Source: Planctomycetota bacterium (GTDB taxonomy: Bacteria; Planctomycetota; UBA1135; UBA2386). From it: 64,000 nucleotides of DNA. The stretch covers positions 16,079 to 80,078 of the forward strand of contig JAQCBR010000003.1 in assembly GCA_027621295.1 (NCBI GenBank), given 5' to 3'. Shown piece by piece: positions 1-8,883 of the stretch (positions within the stretch are counted from its first letter, which is position 1; every line of letters starts with the position of its first letter). Under the pieces are notes generated by a model that was given only the letters and a program-made list of their open reading frames with translations, did not search any database and was not told the DNA's origin. The translations under genes and the position numbers were made by a program.

Positions 1-801
1 TCCGTCCGGACGCTGCTCGCGAGCTTCACTTCGGTCGACGCTGCCTGCGCGGCTGTCGGCGACATCGTCGCATCAGGCCTCACGCCGGCCGCGATGGAGA
101 TCCTCGACCAGGCGACGATCCGTGCGGTCGAGGCGTCGGTCTACCGGGCCGGCTACCCCCAGGACGCGGGCGCGGTCCTGCTCGTCGAGCTCGACGGGCT
201 CGACGAGGCCCTCGACGAGGAGGCCCCCGAGGTCGAGGCCATGTTCAGGCGCCACGGAGCGCTCCGCGTCGAGCAGGCCAAGGACGCGGCGGAGCGCAAG
301 CGGCTGTGGAAGGGTCGCAAGGGCGCGTTCGGCGCGATGGGCCGCCTCAAGCCCGACCTCTACGTGCTCGACGGCGTCGTGCCGCGGACCAGGCTCGTCG
401 AGACGCTGCGCGAGATCACCGCGATCGGCGAGCGCTACGGGATCACGATGAGCAACGTCTTCCACGCGGGGGACGGCAACCTCCACCCGAACATCAGCTT
501 CGACGGCAGGGACGCCGAGGAGCGCCATCGGGTCGAGGAAGCAGGCCGCGAGATCCTCGAGCTCTGCGTCCGCATGGGCGGAAGCATCACCGGCGAGCAC
601 GGGATCGGCACCGAGAAGCTGGACCACGTGCCGCTGATGTTCTCCGAGGACGATCTGGACGTGATGGCGCGGGCCCGCCGCGCGTTCGACCCGACCGGGC
701 TCGCGAACCCCGGCAAGGTGCTGCCCGCGCGCAGCTCGTGCGCGGAGACCTCGAAGTGGCCCCACATGGTCGCCCGCGTGCTGGCGGAGAGCGATTCGTG
801 A
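1..801 (+). CDS. glcD: Glycolate oxidase subunit GlcD, C-terminal part (5' end outside window)
   Basis: FAD-linked oxidase that oxidises glycolate (or D-lactate) to the 2-oxo acid together with GlcE and GlcF. The reading frame is open from base 1 upstream of the ATG used in the ORF track, and the upstream residues (RTLLASFTSVDAAC) match the family, so this is the C-terminal ~266 residues of a ~480-residue protein. The C-terminal FAD-linked oxidase hallmarks HAGDGNLHPN and GGSITGEHGIGTEKLD are present. The TGA stop overlaps the GTG start of glcE (GTGA), and the order D-E-F is the classical operon. D-lactate dehydrogenase is an alternative substrate assignment, but the adjacent E and F subunits favour glycolate oxidase. 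Confidence 0.93.
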   Translation, partial: SVRTLLASFTSVDAACAAVGDIVASGLTPAAMEILDQATIRAVEASVYRAGYPQDAGAVLLVELDGLDEALDEEAPEVEAMFRRHGALRVEQAKDAAERKRLWKGRKGAFGAMGRLKPDLYVLDGVVPRTRLVETLREITAIGERYGITMSNVFHAGDGNLHPNISFDGRDAEERHRVEEAGREILELCVRMGGSITGEHGIGTEKLDHVPLMFSEDDLDVMARARRAFDPTGLANPGKVLPARSSCAETSKWPHMVARVLAESDS

Positions 802-1895
802 CGAACCCCACCGCCTTCGATTTCCCGGTCACCGAGGTCACCTCGGTCGCCAGCGCAGCCGAGCTCGTCGAACTGCTCCAGGGCCGCGACCCCGATGCCC
901 CTCCCGTCCGCATCTGCGGCACCGGCTCGCGCCAGCGGGAGGTCCCCGCGCCGGATCGTCCGGTCCAGGCCGTGTCGCTACGCGGGCTCGACCGGATCAC
1001 GCGCCTCGACCCCGAGGACCTGACCTGCTCCGTCGAACCCGGACTGCTGCGCGCCGATCTCGACAGCGCACTCGCCGAGAAGGGGCTGCGGCTCGTCTGC
1101 CCGCGGAGCCGCGGCACGGTGGGCGGCATGTTCGCACTCGGGCGCGAGGGGCTCCCCCTCGCGCCCGGGCCGCTCGCGACGCTCGGCGCCCGCGCGCTCC
1201 TCTTGGGCATGTCGGCGGTGCTCGGTGAGGGAGTCGCGTTCCGTGCGGGCGCTCGCGTCGTGAAGAGCGTGGCCGGCTTCGACCTGCACAAGCTCTTCGT
1301 CGGCAGCCGCGGCCGCATCTGCGCGGCGACGGAGCTGCACCTCAAGCTGCGTCCGATGCCACGGGCCGCCGAGACCTTCGAGAAGGTCGACCTGGAACGC
1401 GAAGAAGCGCTGTCGCTGTTCCGCGCGCTCCGCCTGGACGATGCGCCGCCGGTCGAAGTCGAACTCGCCTGCCAGGACCCCAGCGGCCCGTTCCGGGTTC
1501 GCGGCCGGTTCGAGGGCGCTGCAGCGGTCGTCCGTTCGCGGATGCAGCTGTACCGACTCGACGCGACCTCGCCCCGCGAGCCGGCGAACCCGGCCGAGGA
1601 TCCACGTGAGCGGCTGTTCGGCCTCGTCCCACCGAGCAGCCTCGGCGCGCTGCTGGCGACGCTCCCAGCACGCACAGCCGTGTGGTGTGACGGCACGGGT
1701 GGATTCGCGCTCCGCCCCGCTGACGAGGCGGATGCGAACGCCATCCTCGCAACCCTGCCCGGAGTCGGGGTCAGCGCCGAACTCGACCTCACGATTCCCG
1801 CGCGGCGCGGCCTCGGCACTCCGCGTGATCCCGGGGCCATCCTGGTCGAGCAGCGTCTCTTCGCCGAACTCGATCCGGGGAAGGTGTTCGCATGA
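798..1895 (+). CDS. glcE: Glycolate oxidase subunit GlcE (FAD-binding)
   Basis: Second FAD-binding subunit of glycolate oxidase, 365 residues, close to the usual ~350. The track ORF begins at 306 inside glcD, but the real start is the GTG at 798 overlapping the glcD stop; residues from there (VTNPTAFDFPVTEV) begin a PCMH-type FAD domain. Family-like segments are RICGTGSRQ near the N-terminus, LTCSVEPGL, and a GTVGGMFALG stretch around residue 110. The C-terminal third is a weakly conserved cap ending RLFAELDPGKVF, which mimics the GlcD tail. The stop overlaps the glcF ATG (ATGA), so the three subunits are translationally coupled. Confidence 0.9.
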   Translation: MTNPTAFDFPVTEVTSVASAAELVELLQGRDPDAPPVRICGTGSRQREVPAPDRPVQAVSLRGLDRITRLDPEDLTCSVEPGLLRADLDSALAEKGLRLVCPRSRGTVGGMFALGREGLPLAPGPLATLGARALLLGMSAVLGEGVAFRAGARVVKSVAGFDLHKLFVGSRGRICAATELHLKLRPMPRAAETFEKVDLEREEALSLFRALRLDDAPPVEVELACQDPSGPFRVRGRFEGAAAVVRSRMQLYRLDATSPREPANPAEDPRERLFGLVPPSSLGALLATLPARTAVWCDGTGGFALRPADEADANAILATLPGVGVSAELDLTIPARRGLGTPRDPGAILVEQRLFAELDPGKVFA

Positions 1896-3127
1896 AGGAG
1901 ACCCTCGACTTCTACACGCGCTCGCTCGACTGCGTGCACTGCGGCCTGTGCCTCGAAGCCTGCCCGACCTACGGCGTGCTCGGGCTCGAGACGGACTCAC
2001 CGCGCGGACGCATCTACCTGATGCGCGCACTCGCCGAAGGTCGCGTCGAGGACCCGGAGGCGATCCGCCCGCACCTCGACCAGTGCCTCGACTGCCGCGC
2101 CTGCGAGACCGCATGCCCTTCGGGCGTGCGCTACGGGCGCATCCTCGAGACAGTGAAGAGTGACCTCGAGGAGAAGCGACCCAAGCGCGGAGCGAAGGCC
2201 GCGCTGACCCGGTTCCTCCTCGCGAAGGTTGTCGCACACCAGGGGCGGCTGCGCGCGTTCTTCCGCTTCGCGCGTTTCGCCGAGCGGATCGGACTGCGCA
2301 GCCTGGCGCGTGCCGTCGGCCTGCTGCCGAAGTCGATGGACGCACTCGTCCCGCACGTGCCGTCCGCGGCGGACCGCCGTCCGATCCGCGGTACCTTCCG
2401 GCCCGACGGCCCGTCCCGCGGGCGCGTCGCGCTGTTCACCGGCTGCGTGATGGAGCAGGTGTTCGGGAAGATCAACGCACAGACGCGCGACCTCCTGGTC
2501 CAGAACGGCTTCGAGGTCGTCGCACCCGATGCGCAGGGCTGTTGCGGCGCGCTCCTGATCCACAACGGTCAAGAACGCGAGGCTCGCAACCTCGCCCAGC
2601 GCAACGTCGCCGCGTTCGCAGGCTTCGACCACGTGATCACCAACAGCGCCGGCTGCGGCGCTGCGCTGCGCGAGTACGGCGACCTGCTCGGCACCGCTGA
2701 GGCCGAAGACCTCGGGCAGCGCTGCGTGGACGTCACGGCGTTCCTCGCCGAGAAGGGACTGACCGCGACGCCCGCGCGCCGCGAGGTGACCGTCGCCTAC
2801 GACGCACCGTGCCACCTCTGCCACGCCCAGGGTGTCCGCACGGCCCCGACCGACCTGCTCGCGCAGGTGCCCGGGCTTCGGCTCGCGCCGAACCCCCGCG
2901 CCGAGGACTGCTGCGGCTCGGCAGGCATCTACAACCTGCTGCAGCCGGGCATCGCGGGAGAGATCGGACGTCGTAAGGCAGAAGACCTCGCGGCGACCGG
3001 CGCCGAACTCGTCGCAACCGGGAATCCGGGATGCATGATGCAGATCGGCGCCCATCTGCGGGCGTGCGGCTCCACGCAGCGCGTCGTGCATCCGGTCGAG
3101 CTGCTGTTGCCGAACGATTCGAAGTGA
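1892..3127 (+). CDS. glcF: Glycolate oxidase iron-sulfur subunit GlcF
   Basis: Electron-transfer subunit of glycolate oxidase, 411 residues, the usual length. Two 4Fe-4S motifs sit in the first 90 residues (CVHCGLCLEACP and CLDCRACETACP). They are followed by two cysteine-rich CCG domains typical of GlcF/heterodisulfide-reductase B-type subunits, with CCGALL and CCGSAGIY cores. It presumably passes electrons from GlcD/E flavins to the membrane quinone pool. It overlaps glcE by ATGA and the following TPR gene by GTGA. Confidence 0.95.
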   Translation: MKETLDFYTRSLDCVHCGLCLEACPTYGVLGLETDSPRGRIYLMRALAEGRVEDPEAIRPHLDQCLDCRACETACPSGVRYGRILETVKSDLEEKRPKRGAKAALTRFLLAKVVAHQGRLRAFFRFARFAERIGLRSLARAVGLLPKSMDALVPHVPSAADRRPIRGTFRPDGPSRGRVALFTGCVMEQVFGKINAQTRDLLVQNGFEVVAPDAQGCCGALLIHNGQEREARNLAQRNVAAFAGFDHVITNSAGCGAALREYGDLLGTAEAEDLGQRCVDVTAFLAEKGLTATPARREVTVAYDAPCHLCHAQGVRTAPTDLLAQVPGLRLAPNPRAEDCCGSAGIYNLLQPGIAGEIGRRKAEDLAATGAELVATGNPGCMMQIGAHLRACGSTQRVVHPVELLLPNDSK

Positions 3128-3981
3128 TCCGCGCGCCGTCTCGCAGCACCTGGAGCCTCGCGCTCGTCGGTCTCGCCATCGCGGGCATCGGCGTGTCGCT
3201 GGACTTCGCCGGGGCCAGTCCCGTCGGGACGAGCTCGGCTGCGATGCTCACCGGAGTGCCTTCCGCCCCGGCGAACCCGGGTCGCCCCGGAACCACCTCC
3301 GAGGAGATCGACCGAGCCCGCCGCGAGGGCATCGCGAGTCTCGATCTCCTCATCGCCGGTCTCGTAACGAGGGCGAGCGACGCGAGCCCCGAGGACCTGC
3401 ACGCGCTCGCCGAGGCGCACCTCGAACGCTCACTGCTCCGCGACATCCGGAAGGGAATGGCCGTCGGCCGCCCGACGCATGCCGAGCTCCCCGAAGAACT
3501 GGCTGACGACGTCGACGCGGGAGTTCGCGCGGCCGAGCAGGCGATCGCCGCCGGCGACGACTCGGCGGAGATCCACCGCATCCTCTCGGCGCTGCTGTCG
3601 CGCCGCGTCACCGGAATCGCTGCTGCGCTGAAGCTGCGCGGCCGGATCGAGGCCGAGCTCCAGCTGGCCGAGGAACGGGACCCGGCGCATCCGAAGGTCC
3701 TGATCGCGCGCGGGTGCGGGCAGCTCTTCGCGCCGAACCGGCTGTTCGGCCACGACCCGGCTGCCGCAGAGGCGAAGTTCCTCCGCGCGGCCGAAGGCCT
3801 GCCGACGGACGAACGCCCTTGGATGTTCGCATCGATGTGCGCGTGGCTCCTCGGCGACGCCGAGCGCGCCCTCTCCCACATCGACGCCGCGGTCGCCCGG
3901 AACCCCGCGCACCCCTACATCGTCGAGGTCGCGCGACGGCTGAGAGAAGGCACGGACGATCCGTTCGGCCCCGACGCCTGA
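3124..3981 (+). CDS. Membrane-anchored TPR-type protein, function unknown
   Basis: 285 residues when started at the GTG at 3124, which overlaps the glcF stop (GTGA); the track start at 3031 lies inside glcF and gives a non-hydrophobic, unlikely leader. One N-terminal membrane segment (about residues 10-30, LALVGLAIAGIGVSL) is followed by a helical, alanine- and glutamate-rich body. The C-terminal third has TPR-like spacing (AEAKFLRAAEGLP, MCAWLLGDAERALSHIDAAVARNP). The tight coupling suggests co-expression with glycolate oxidase, but nothing in the sequence gives a catalytic role. Confidence 0.7.
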   Translation: MIRAPSRSTWSLALVGLAIAGIGVSLDFAGASPVGTSSAAMLTGVPSAPANPGRPGTTSEEIDRARREGIASLDLLIAGLVTRASDASPEDLHALAEAHLERSLLRDIRKGMAVGRPTHAELPEELADDVDAGVRAAEQAIAAGDDSAEIHRILSALLSRRVTGIAAALKLRGRIEAELQLAEERDPAHPKVLIARGCGQLFAPNRLFGHDPAAAEAKFLRAAEGLPTDERPWMFASMCAWLLGDAERALSHIDAAVARNPAHPYIVEVARRLREGTDDPFGPDA

Positions 3982-4038
3982 AACAACGCCCGGCACCGGG
4001 TGGTTCCGGCTCCGCTGCGGACGCCCGCAGACCACGCA

Positions 4039-4446
4039 ATGAGCCAGGAACTCCACGTCACGCTCGGCGCCGGCCGCCGCGTCACCGCCCACGTCGGGGG
4101 CTTCGAGATCCACACCGACCAGAGCGCCGCACACGGCGGGCAGGGCACGGCGCCCGAGCCGTTCGACCTCTTCCTCGCTTCGATCGGCGCCTGTGCGGGT
4201 GCCTACATCAGCGGCTTCTGCGCGCCGCGAGACATCCCGGTCGACGGCATCCGTCTCGTGCAGTCCTGGGAGCGAAACGAGGACCAGAAGGTCACGCGCG
4301 TCTCGCTCCGGATCGAGCTGCCCGAGTCCTTCCCCGACAAGTATCGCGGCGCGATCCTGCGCGTCGTCGACAAGTGTTCGGTCAAGAAGGCGCTGGCCGA
4401 GCCTCCGCAGATCGACACCGAGATCGTGACCTCGGCCACACGCTGA
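4039..4446 (+). CDS. OsmC/Ohr-family protein
   Basis: OsmC-like fold protein of 135 residues. The two reactive cysteines of the family are visible: one in the central helix region (SIGACAGAYISGFC) and one in VVDKCSVKKAL near the C-terminus. These residues reduce organic hydroperoxides in characterised members, though many OsmC homologues have other thiol roles. I chose the ATG at 4039; the GTG at 4000 adds 13 residues with no family similarity. No clear ribosome-binding site is seen. It is convergent with the minus-strand secreted gene ending at 4465. Confidence 0.83.
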   Translation: MSQELHVTLGAGRRVTAHVGGFEIHTDQSAAHGGQGTAPEPFDLFLASIGACAGAYISGFCAPRDIPVDGIRLVQSWERNEDQKVTRVSLRIELPESFPDKYRGAILRVVDKCSVKKALAEPPQIDTEIVTSATR

Positions 4447-4464
4447 GGCGACGGCGTCCGACTG

Positions 4465-5532
4465 TCAGCGGAACGCGACGATGTGTCGCATCCCGTTGCT
4501 GACCGCGAGCACACCGTTGCTCGCACCCGGGTCCAGCACGATCCACTGGGAGTAGAACGACGCGCCGACGTAGGAACTCTGCCCCGGCAGCGGGAACGGC
4601 AGACGCGCGATCCCCGTACCCGGCCCTCCACCGACCGTCGGAACCGTGGCGGTCGCGACGAGATCGACGAGGAGCGAGCAGCCCACGCCGCCGAACGGTG
4701 CGAGGTCGAACGGCAGCGGCGTCCCGTTCCACCGCGTGTCGCTCGCGCCGATCAGGAACACACCGGTGCGCTGGACGGCGGCACCCGTCAGCAGCATCTG
4801 GTAGCCGCTGTTGCCAGGGATCGGCAGGCCGCCGTCGACGGTGTGGGCCGGAACGCGACCGCCTTCGCCGATGCAGCCGCTGCCGAACGGCCATGCGAGC
4901 GCCTCGTCGAACAGGAAGCGGATCGCCAGCCCGGTGTTGGCCGACGTCGTGGCCGCAGTGCGCGCGATCGGGTTGTTGATCGTGAACAGCCGCGTCGTCC
5001 GCCCGAGCGTGAACGGCGCGTATTCGAGGTCGTACAGGTAAGGCTGGTTGCCGTTGCCGTTGTCGAACACCTTGATGTCGACGACGACGCCCGACGACCC
5101 GTCCCAGACGAACTCGTCGCGGAACTGCAGCCGGATCGGGAACGGATTGCTCGCCGGCGCCTGGAGCGTGATCAGCTGACGCGGCAGCACCGTCGTGCGG
5201 CCGCTGACGAAGTTGTTGTCGAACGTGCCGGAGTAGGTCGACGGCCGGGCGTTCGCCATCGTCACCTCGACGTCCACGACTCGGCCGCCGACGCCGGTCC
5301 GACCTGGACCCGCGAAGAACCACATCCCGGTCACCCGGATCGGCTTCGCGGATTGGAGCTGCCACTCGAGCGCGGAGAACCACTGCTGGTAGCGCATCGA
5401 CGGCCCGGCGAACGGGTAGCTGTTGTTCTGCGGATTGTTCCGCAGCGACGGCAGGTCGATCGTTCCCTGCGCGCTCAGCCCGCCCGCGAGCGCGAGCAGG
5501 AACAGCAGCGCTCCGCGCACCGACGCGCTCAT
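4465..5532 (-). CDS. Secreted beta-rich protein with shared C-terminal GxGC domain
   Basis: 355 residues with a clear signal peptide (SVRGALLFLLALAGGLSAQG). No known enzyme family is recognised. The N-terminal half is a beta-rich region with a RYQQWFSALEW segment. The C-terminal ~150 residues (FGSGCIGEGG, GTPLPFDLAPFGGVGC, then QWIVLDPGASNGVLAVSNG) resemble segments in three other secreted proteins of this window (the kelch protein just upstream, the 853-residue protein at 33-35.5 kb and the DNRLRE protein at 41-42 kb). Its ATG overlaps the TGA of the upstream kelch gene (ATGA), so the two are one operon. A structural role at the cell surface is inference. Confidence 0.75.
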   Translation of the reverse strand: MSASVRGALLFLLALAGGLSAQGTIDLPSLRNNPQNNSYPFAGPSMRYQQWFSALEWQLQSAKPIRVTGMWFFAGPGRTGVGGRVVDVEVTMANARPSTYSGTFDNNFVSGRTTVLPRQLITLQAPASNPFPIRLQFRDEFVWDGSSGVVVDIKVFDNGNGNQPYLYDLEYAPFTLGRTTRLFTINNPIARTAATTSANTGLAIRFLFDEALAWPFGSGCIGEGGRVPAHTVDGGLPIPGNSGYQMLLTGAAVQRTGVFLIGASDTRWNGTPLPFDLAPFGGVGCSLLVDLVATATVPTVGGGPGTGIARLPFPLPGQSSYVGASFYSQWIVLDPGASNGVLAVSNGMRHIVAFR

Positions 5533-7058
5533 CGGTAGAAGAACTCGCTCGAGTTGTCGACGCCCGCGGGGGTGTCTCCACCCAGGATGTGCAGCTGGCC
5601 GGCGGTCGTCTCGTAGTAACCCGCCGCGGCGCGCGGACGTGTCAGCGCCGGCCCGGTCGTGAACCTGCCGGTCGCGACGTCGTAGACCTCGACGGTCTGC
5701 AGCGGGGTGATCGCGAACAGCGTCCCGTCACCCCCGCCGATCTGCATGAACCGCCCGTTGCCGAGCGGATAGGCGATGTGCAGCGTGCGCGCCTGGGCCA
5801 TCGAGCCGGTGGCCGTGAACGAGTTGGACGCCTCGTCGTAGATCTCTGCGGCGCTCGTCGGCGTGCCCCACTGCGTCAGCGAGATGGTCCCGACTCCGCC
5901 AGCGAGGAGCCAGCGGCCCGGGCTGACCTCGATGGCCGTGCCCTGGGCGCGCGCCTGGCGAAGGCTCGGGCCCGAGGCCATCTGGTTCGTAGCCGGGTTG
6001 TAGATGTCCGTCGTCGACTCGACCGTGGGCAGTCGAATGATGAACGTGTACCAGCTGACGCCGCCGGCCAGGACCAGCCGGCCGTCCGCGCGGGAGAAGG
6101 ACGAGTGGCCCGCCCTCGGCTTGGACATCTGCGGGCCCGACGACCACGAGTTCGTCGCCGGATCGTAGATCTCCACCGAGCGCGTGATCGAGAACACGGG
6201 GTCGATCGGCGTGTTCGGCGAGTTCAGGTCGGTGATGCCGCCCGACACCAGCACTCGACCGTCCGGCAGACGCGTCGCCGCGTGTCCCATCCGCCCGGTC
6301 ACCATGCTCGCCACCGGGGTGAAGGTCATCGCCACCGGATCCCAGATCTCGGCGGTCGCCTGTGGGTCGTTGGTCCGGTTGACGCCGCCCGCTAGCAGCC
6401 AGCGGCCGTCGAGGAGTTCGGTGGCCGTGTGCAGCGACCGCTCGATCGTCAGATCGGGACCCGGCTGGAACGCGTCGGTCAGCGGGTCGTACCACTCGGT
6501 GTCCTTCCGCGCCGCCTGCGCGAAGATCGCGCCGGCCCCGCCCCCCGCGAGCAGGAAGCGTCCGTCCGCAGACGGCAGGATCGGGAAGAACGAACGCGCG
6601 TTCAGGAAGCCGACGAGCCGGTCGTAGAAGATCCCGCCGGGACCGAACCACACTGCGCGCGGCGCCGACACCTCGTCGACGAGGCGGGTCTGCGCCGGCA
6701 GCGACAGCCCCTGGAAGACCAGCCGCTGGTCGATCAACGACGGGTTGTTCGGGATCGGCAGGCTCGGCGGCGTGAACGTGCCGTTCGCGAAGAACGGTCC
6801 GATCTGCGCGATGTCGAGAAGCTCGAGGCCGACGCGGAGCGTGCGCGGGTCGGTCGGGTCGAGGAGCGCGAGCGGCGTCGGCCCCGTCGTCACCGAGATC
6901 ATGATCGCTGCCCACTGCTGGAACGGCAGGCCGCCGCTCAGGGACATGTCGATCTGGCCCGGGAGCGTGCCCCCGCGCACCTCGAGGTCGAGGCCCTGGG
7001 CGGGAGAAGCGGTGGACAGAGCGAGGCAGAGGAGAGCGGCGGGCGCGATCCGGATCAT
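5529..7058 (-). CDS. Secreted kelch-repeat beta-propeller protein
   Basis: 509 residues from the ATG at 7058, which begins a signal peptide (MIRIAPAALLCLALSTASPAQ); the longer track start adds 32 unlikely residues. Residues ~20-150 form the same type of domain found at the C-terminus of other secreted proteins here (SLPIPNNPSLID, then SAPRAVWFG). The rest is a galactose-oxidase-like kelch propeller: repeated DGRxLLAGG...VEIYDPATNSWSSGP units, five to six in number. No galactose-oxidase copper ligands could be assigned, so a binding or structural role is more likely than catalysis. First gene of a two-gene operon, coupled to the next by ATGA. Confidence 0.83.
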   Translation of the reverse strand: MIRIAPAALLCLALSTASPAQGLDLEVRGGTLPGQIDMSLSGGLPFQQWAAIMISVTTGPTPLALLDPTDPRTLRVGLELLDIAQIGPFFANGTFTPPSLPIPNNPSLIDQRLVFQGLSLPAQTRLVDEVSAPRAVWFGPGGIFYDRLVGFLNARSFFPILPSADGRFLLAGGGAGAIFAQAARKDTEWYDPLTDAFQPGPDLTIERSLHTATELLDGRWLLAGGVNRTNDPQATAEIWDPVAMTFTPVASMVTGRMGHAATRLPDGRVLVSGGITDLNSPNTPIDPVFSITRSVEIYDPATNSWSSGPQMSKPRAGHSSFSRADGRLVLAGGVSWYTFIIRLPTVESTTDIYNPATNQMASGPSLRQARAQGTAIEVSPGRWLLAGGVGTISLTQWGTPTSAAEIYDEASNSFTATGSMAQARTLHIAYPLGNGRFMQIGGGDGTLFAITPLQTVEVYDVATGRFTTGPALTRPRAAAGYYETTAGQLHILGGDTPAGVDNSSEFFYR

Positions 7059-7210
7059 GGCGCGATTCGTCGACAGGGACGGCGATGCGCGCCGAACGGA
7101 CGAATCCAGATCGGCGCACGGAGAGCCGTGACATGCTAGCGAATCGGCCCGCACCTGGGTGACCGGAGGGTCACCCGGGCGCTGCGGGCCGCAGCCCCGT
7201 CCCGGACAGG

Positions 7211-7255
7211 GTCGGCCCAGAAGGGGGCGGCCCAGAAGGGGGCGGCCCAGAAGGG
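7211..7255. repeat. Three tandem copies of a 15-bp unit
   Basis: Three consecutive copies of G(G/T)CGGCCCAGAAGGG lie in the 257-bp gap between the kelch gene and the YjbR-like gene. The second and third copies are identical and the first differs by one base. The gap is upstream of the kelch gene and downstream of the YjbR-like gene. The unit length is a multiple of three, but no credible ORF uses it, so I read it as a non-coding micro-repeat. Confidence 0.85.
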
Positions 7256-7315
7256 GTCGGGATCAGGTCGACGGGGCGCCAGCCGGCAGATCACCGCGCG
7301 GCGCCGCGCACCCGA

Positions 7316-7642
7316 TCAGACCGGGCCGGCAGCGGTCCGGCCGAGGCGGCACGCCCGGCGGAGCCACATCATCGCGCGCTCGACCTCGCGCGGTCCCGTC
7401 ACCGGGATCTCGACGAACTCCCGCGAGTGCGGGTCGCCGTCGTCCGGCTGGCGCTTCGCGCCCTGGATCTTGAGGGCCTCGATCACCTGCGGCGGGGCGA
7501 GGCGGACAACGACACCCTTCTTGCCGAGGTAGGCGAACACCTGCCCCCGGACGAAGAAGCTGTCCTTGCCGTTTTCGGTCTTCCGGGTGACGTCTTTCCA
7601 GGCGCAGAGGCGCTCGACGATGGTTGCGAGTGGGCCGGACAT
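7316..7642 (-). CDS. MmcQ/YjbR-like small protein
   Basis: 108 residues from the ATG at 7642 (MSGPLATIVERLCAW); the longer track start is dropped because a TATAGT element sits just upstream of this ATG. The layout ERL..W.DV..K...GKDSFFVRGQVFAYLGKKGVVVRL resembles the YjbR/CyaY-like fold found in MmcQ/YjbR and TfoX-N proteins. The C-terminus has a WLRRAC helix. The biochemical role of this family is not established. It stands alone, followed on the same strand by the proline dehydrogenase upstream. Confidence 0.66.
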   Translation of the reverse strand: MSGPLATIVERLCAWKDVTRKTENGKDSFFVRGQVFAYLGKKGVVVRLAPPQVIEALKIQGAKRQPDDGDPHSREFVEIPVTGPREVERAMMWLRRACRLGRTAAGPV

Positions 7643-7652
7643 TGGGGCGCAG

Positions 7653-7658
7653 ACTATA
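7653..7658 (-). promoter_or_regulatory. -10-like TATAGT, leaderless context
   Basis: TATAGT read on the minus strand ends 10 nt before the ATG of the YjbR-like gene, with no Shine-Dalgarno between. It is one of a set of similarly placed hexamers in this window and the closest to the bacterial consensus. Confidence 0.5.
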
Positions 7659-7752
7659 GCACGACCGCCCGCCTGCCCGAAAGCCCCGGCCCTCGGGCCC
7701 GCTGCGGTCGGGCGCAAACGGACGGGTTGGATGGCCCCGCCGCGCCCGTGCT

Positions 7753-8688
7753 TCAGCCCCGGAACAGCCAGTTCCGGGCGACCAGGAAGACCATCGACGG
7801 ATACTCGTCGAGGCGACGACGCAGGTAGGCGATCGCCATCGGCCAGCCCAGCGCGAACGGCACGTACAGCCGGCAGCGCACGCCGCGCCCGCGCAGCTCA
7901 CCGAGCAGCCGATCGCGCGGAACCCCATACAGCATCTGGACTTCGAAGCGGTCTGGTCCGACCCCGGTGGCCGGCACGACCTCGTCCACGAAGCGACGGA
8001 CGAACGGCTCGTCGTGGGTCGCGAACTCCACGTAGTGCCCCCGCTCGAGCAGGGTCCGGGCGAAGCGGAGCATCCGCTCCTTCATCTCCCGCTTGTCGGT
8101 GATCGCGACCGATTCCGGTTCGGCGTAGATCCCGATGACGAGGCGGACCCGGATTCCGGGCGGCAGTCGGTCCAGGTCGGCCTCGGTGCGGTCCAGCCGG
8201 GTCTGCAGCACGCAGCCGACGTCGGTCAGCCCCTCCCGGTGGAGCTGGCCCAGCAGGTCGAACGTGAAGTCCGTCCAGTGCCGGCTCTCCATGTCGAGCG
8301 TGCACCGGAGGCCCTTCCGGCGGGCGTGGGCGGCGATCGTCCGGATCGCGTCGGCAGCGCCGCGGGCATCGCCTCCACGCTCGAGGGGGCGGGTGGTGTA
8401 GCTCGACAGCTTCATCGACACCGTAGGCCGATCGAGGGCGTCCGCCGCCGCGAACCCGGGCTCGCCCACGGTCCGGTCGATGAGCTCGAGGTAGGTGTCC
8501 GTGTTTCGTTGGACCGTATCCTCGTCCTCGATGTCCTCCGCGAGGAGGTCGAGGCTGCTGCCGAGGCCGCGCTCGGACCAGAGCTGCGAAGCGGTCCGGA
8601 TCGCCTGCTCCACGGAGTCCCCCGCGACGTAGGGACGCGCGAAGACGCGGACCAGGAACGGGGGAATCAGGCGGATGAGGGGGTTCAC
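7753..8688 (-). CDS. Proline dehydrogenase (monofunctional PRODH)
   Basis: FAD-dependent oxidation of proline to pyrroline-5-carboxylate, first step of proline catabolism. 311 residues from a GTG at 8688 (VNPLIRLIPPFLVRVFARPYVAG), the usual length of single-domain bacterial PRODH; an in-frame GTG at 8733 would add 15 residues. Family signatures are VSMKLSSY, LDMESRHW in the barrel, QMLYGVPRD, and the C-terminal flavin/substrate-binding segment CRLYVPFALGW...YLRRRLDEYP. No P5C dehydrogenase gene is adjacent. It is divergent from the glycosyltransferase gene across a 195-bp gap in which I see no clear promoter. Confidence 0.88.
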   Translation of the reverse strand: MNPLIRLIPPFLVRVFARPYVAGDSVEQAIRTASQLWSERGLGSSLDLLAEDIEDEDTVQRNTDTYLELIDRTVGEPGFAAADALDRPTVSMKLSSYTTRPLERGGDARGAADAIRTIAAHARRKGLRCTLDMESRHWTDFTFDLLGQLHREGLTDVGCVLQTRLDRTEADLDRLPPGIRVRLVIGIYAEPESVAITDKREMKERMLRFARTLLERGHYVEFATHDEPFVRRFVDEVVPATGVGPDRFEVQMLYGVPRDRLLGELRGRGVRCRLYVPFALGWPMAIAYLRRRLDEYPSMVFLVARNWLFRG

Positions 8689-8883
8689 GGTCGGGGCGGG
8701 ATCATGCCGGGCGGTCGGCTCGTGCGCCAACACGGACGCGGCGGGACCGTCGAGGCCACGGCGCGTCCTTTCGCTGGTGCAGCTTCGGTGGAGCCGCGGG
8801 CGCTGGAGTCCGCCGGGACCGGGTCCGACTCAAGTCCTGCACGCCGAATCGCCGATGGCACCGGGGTCTCCGCGGATACCCCG

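Noticed and set aside
7211-7255. Possible CRISPR-like array
   Set aside because: Three 15-bp units are directly contiguous without spacers, too short for CRISPR repeats, and no cas genes are nearby.
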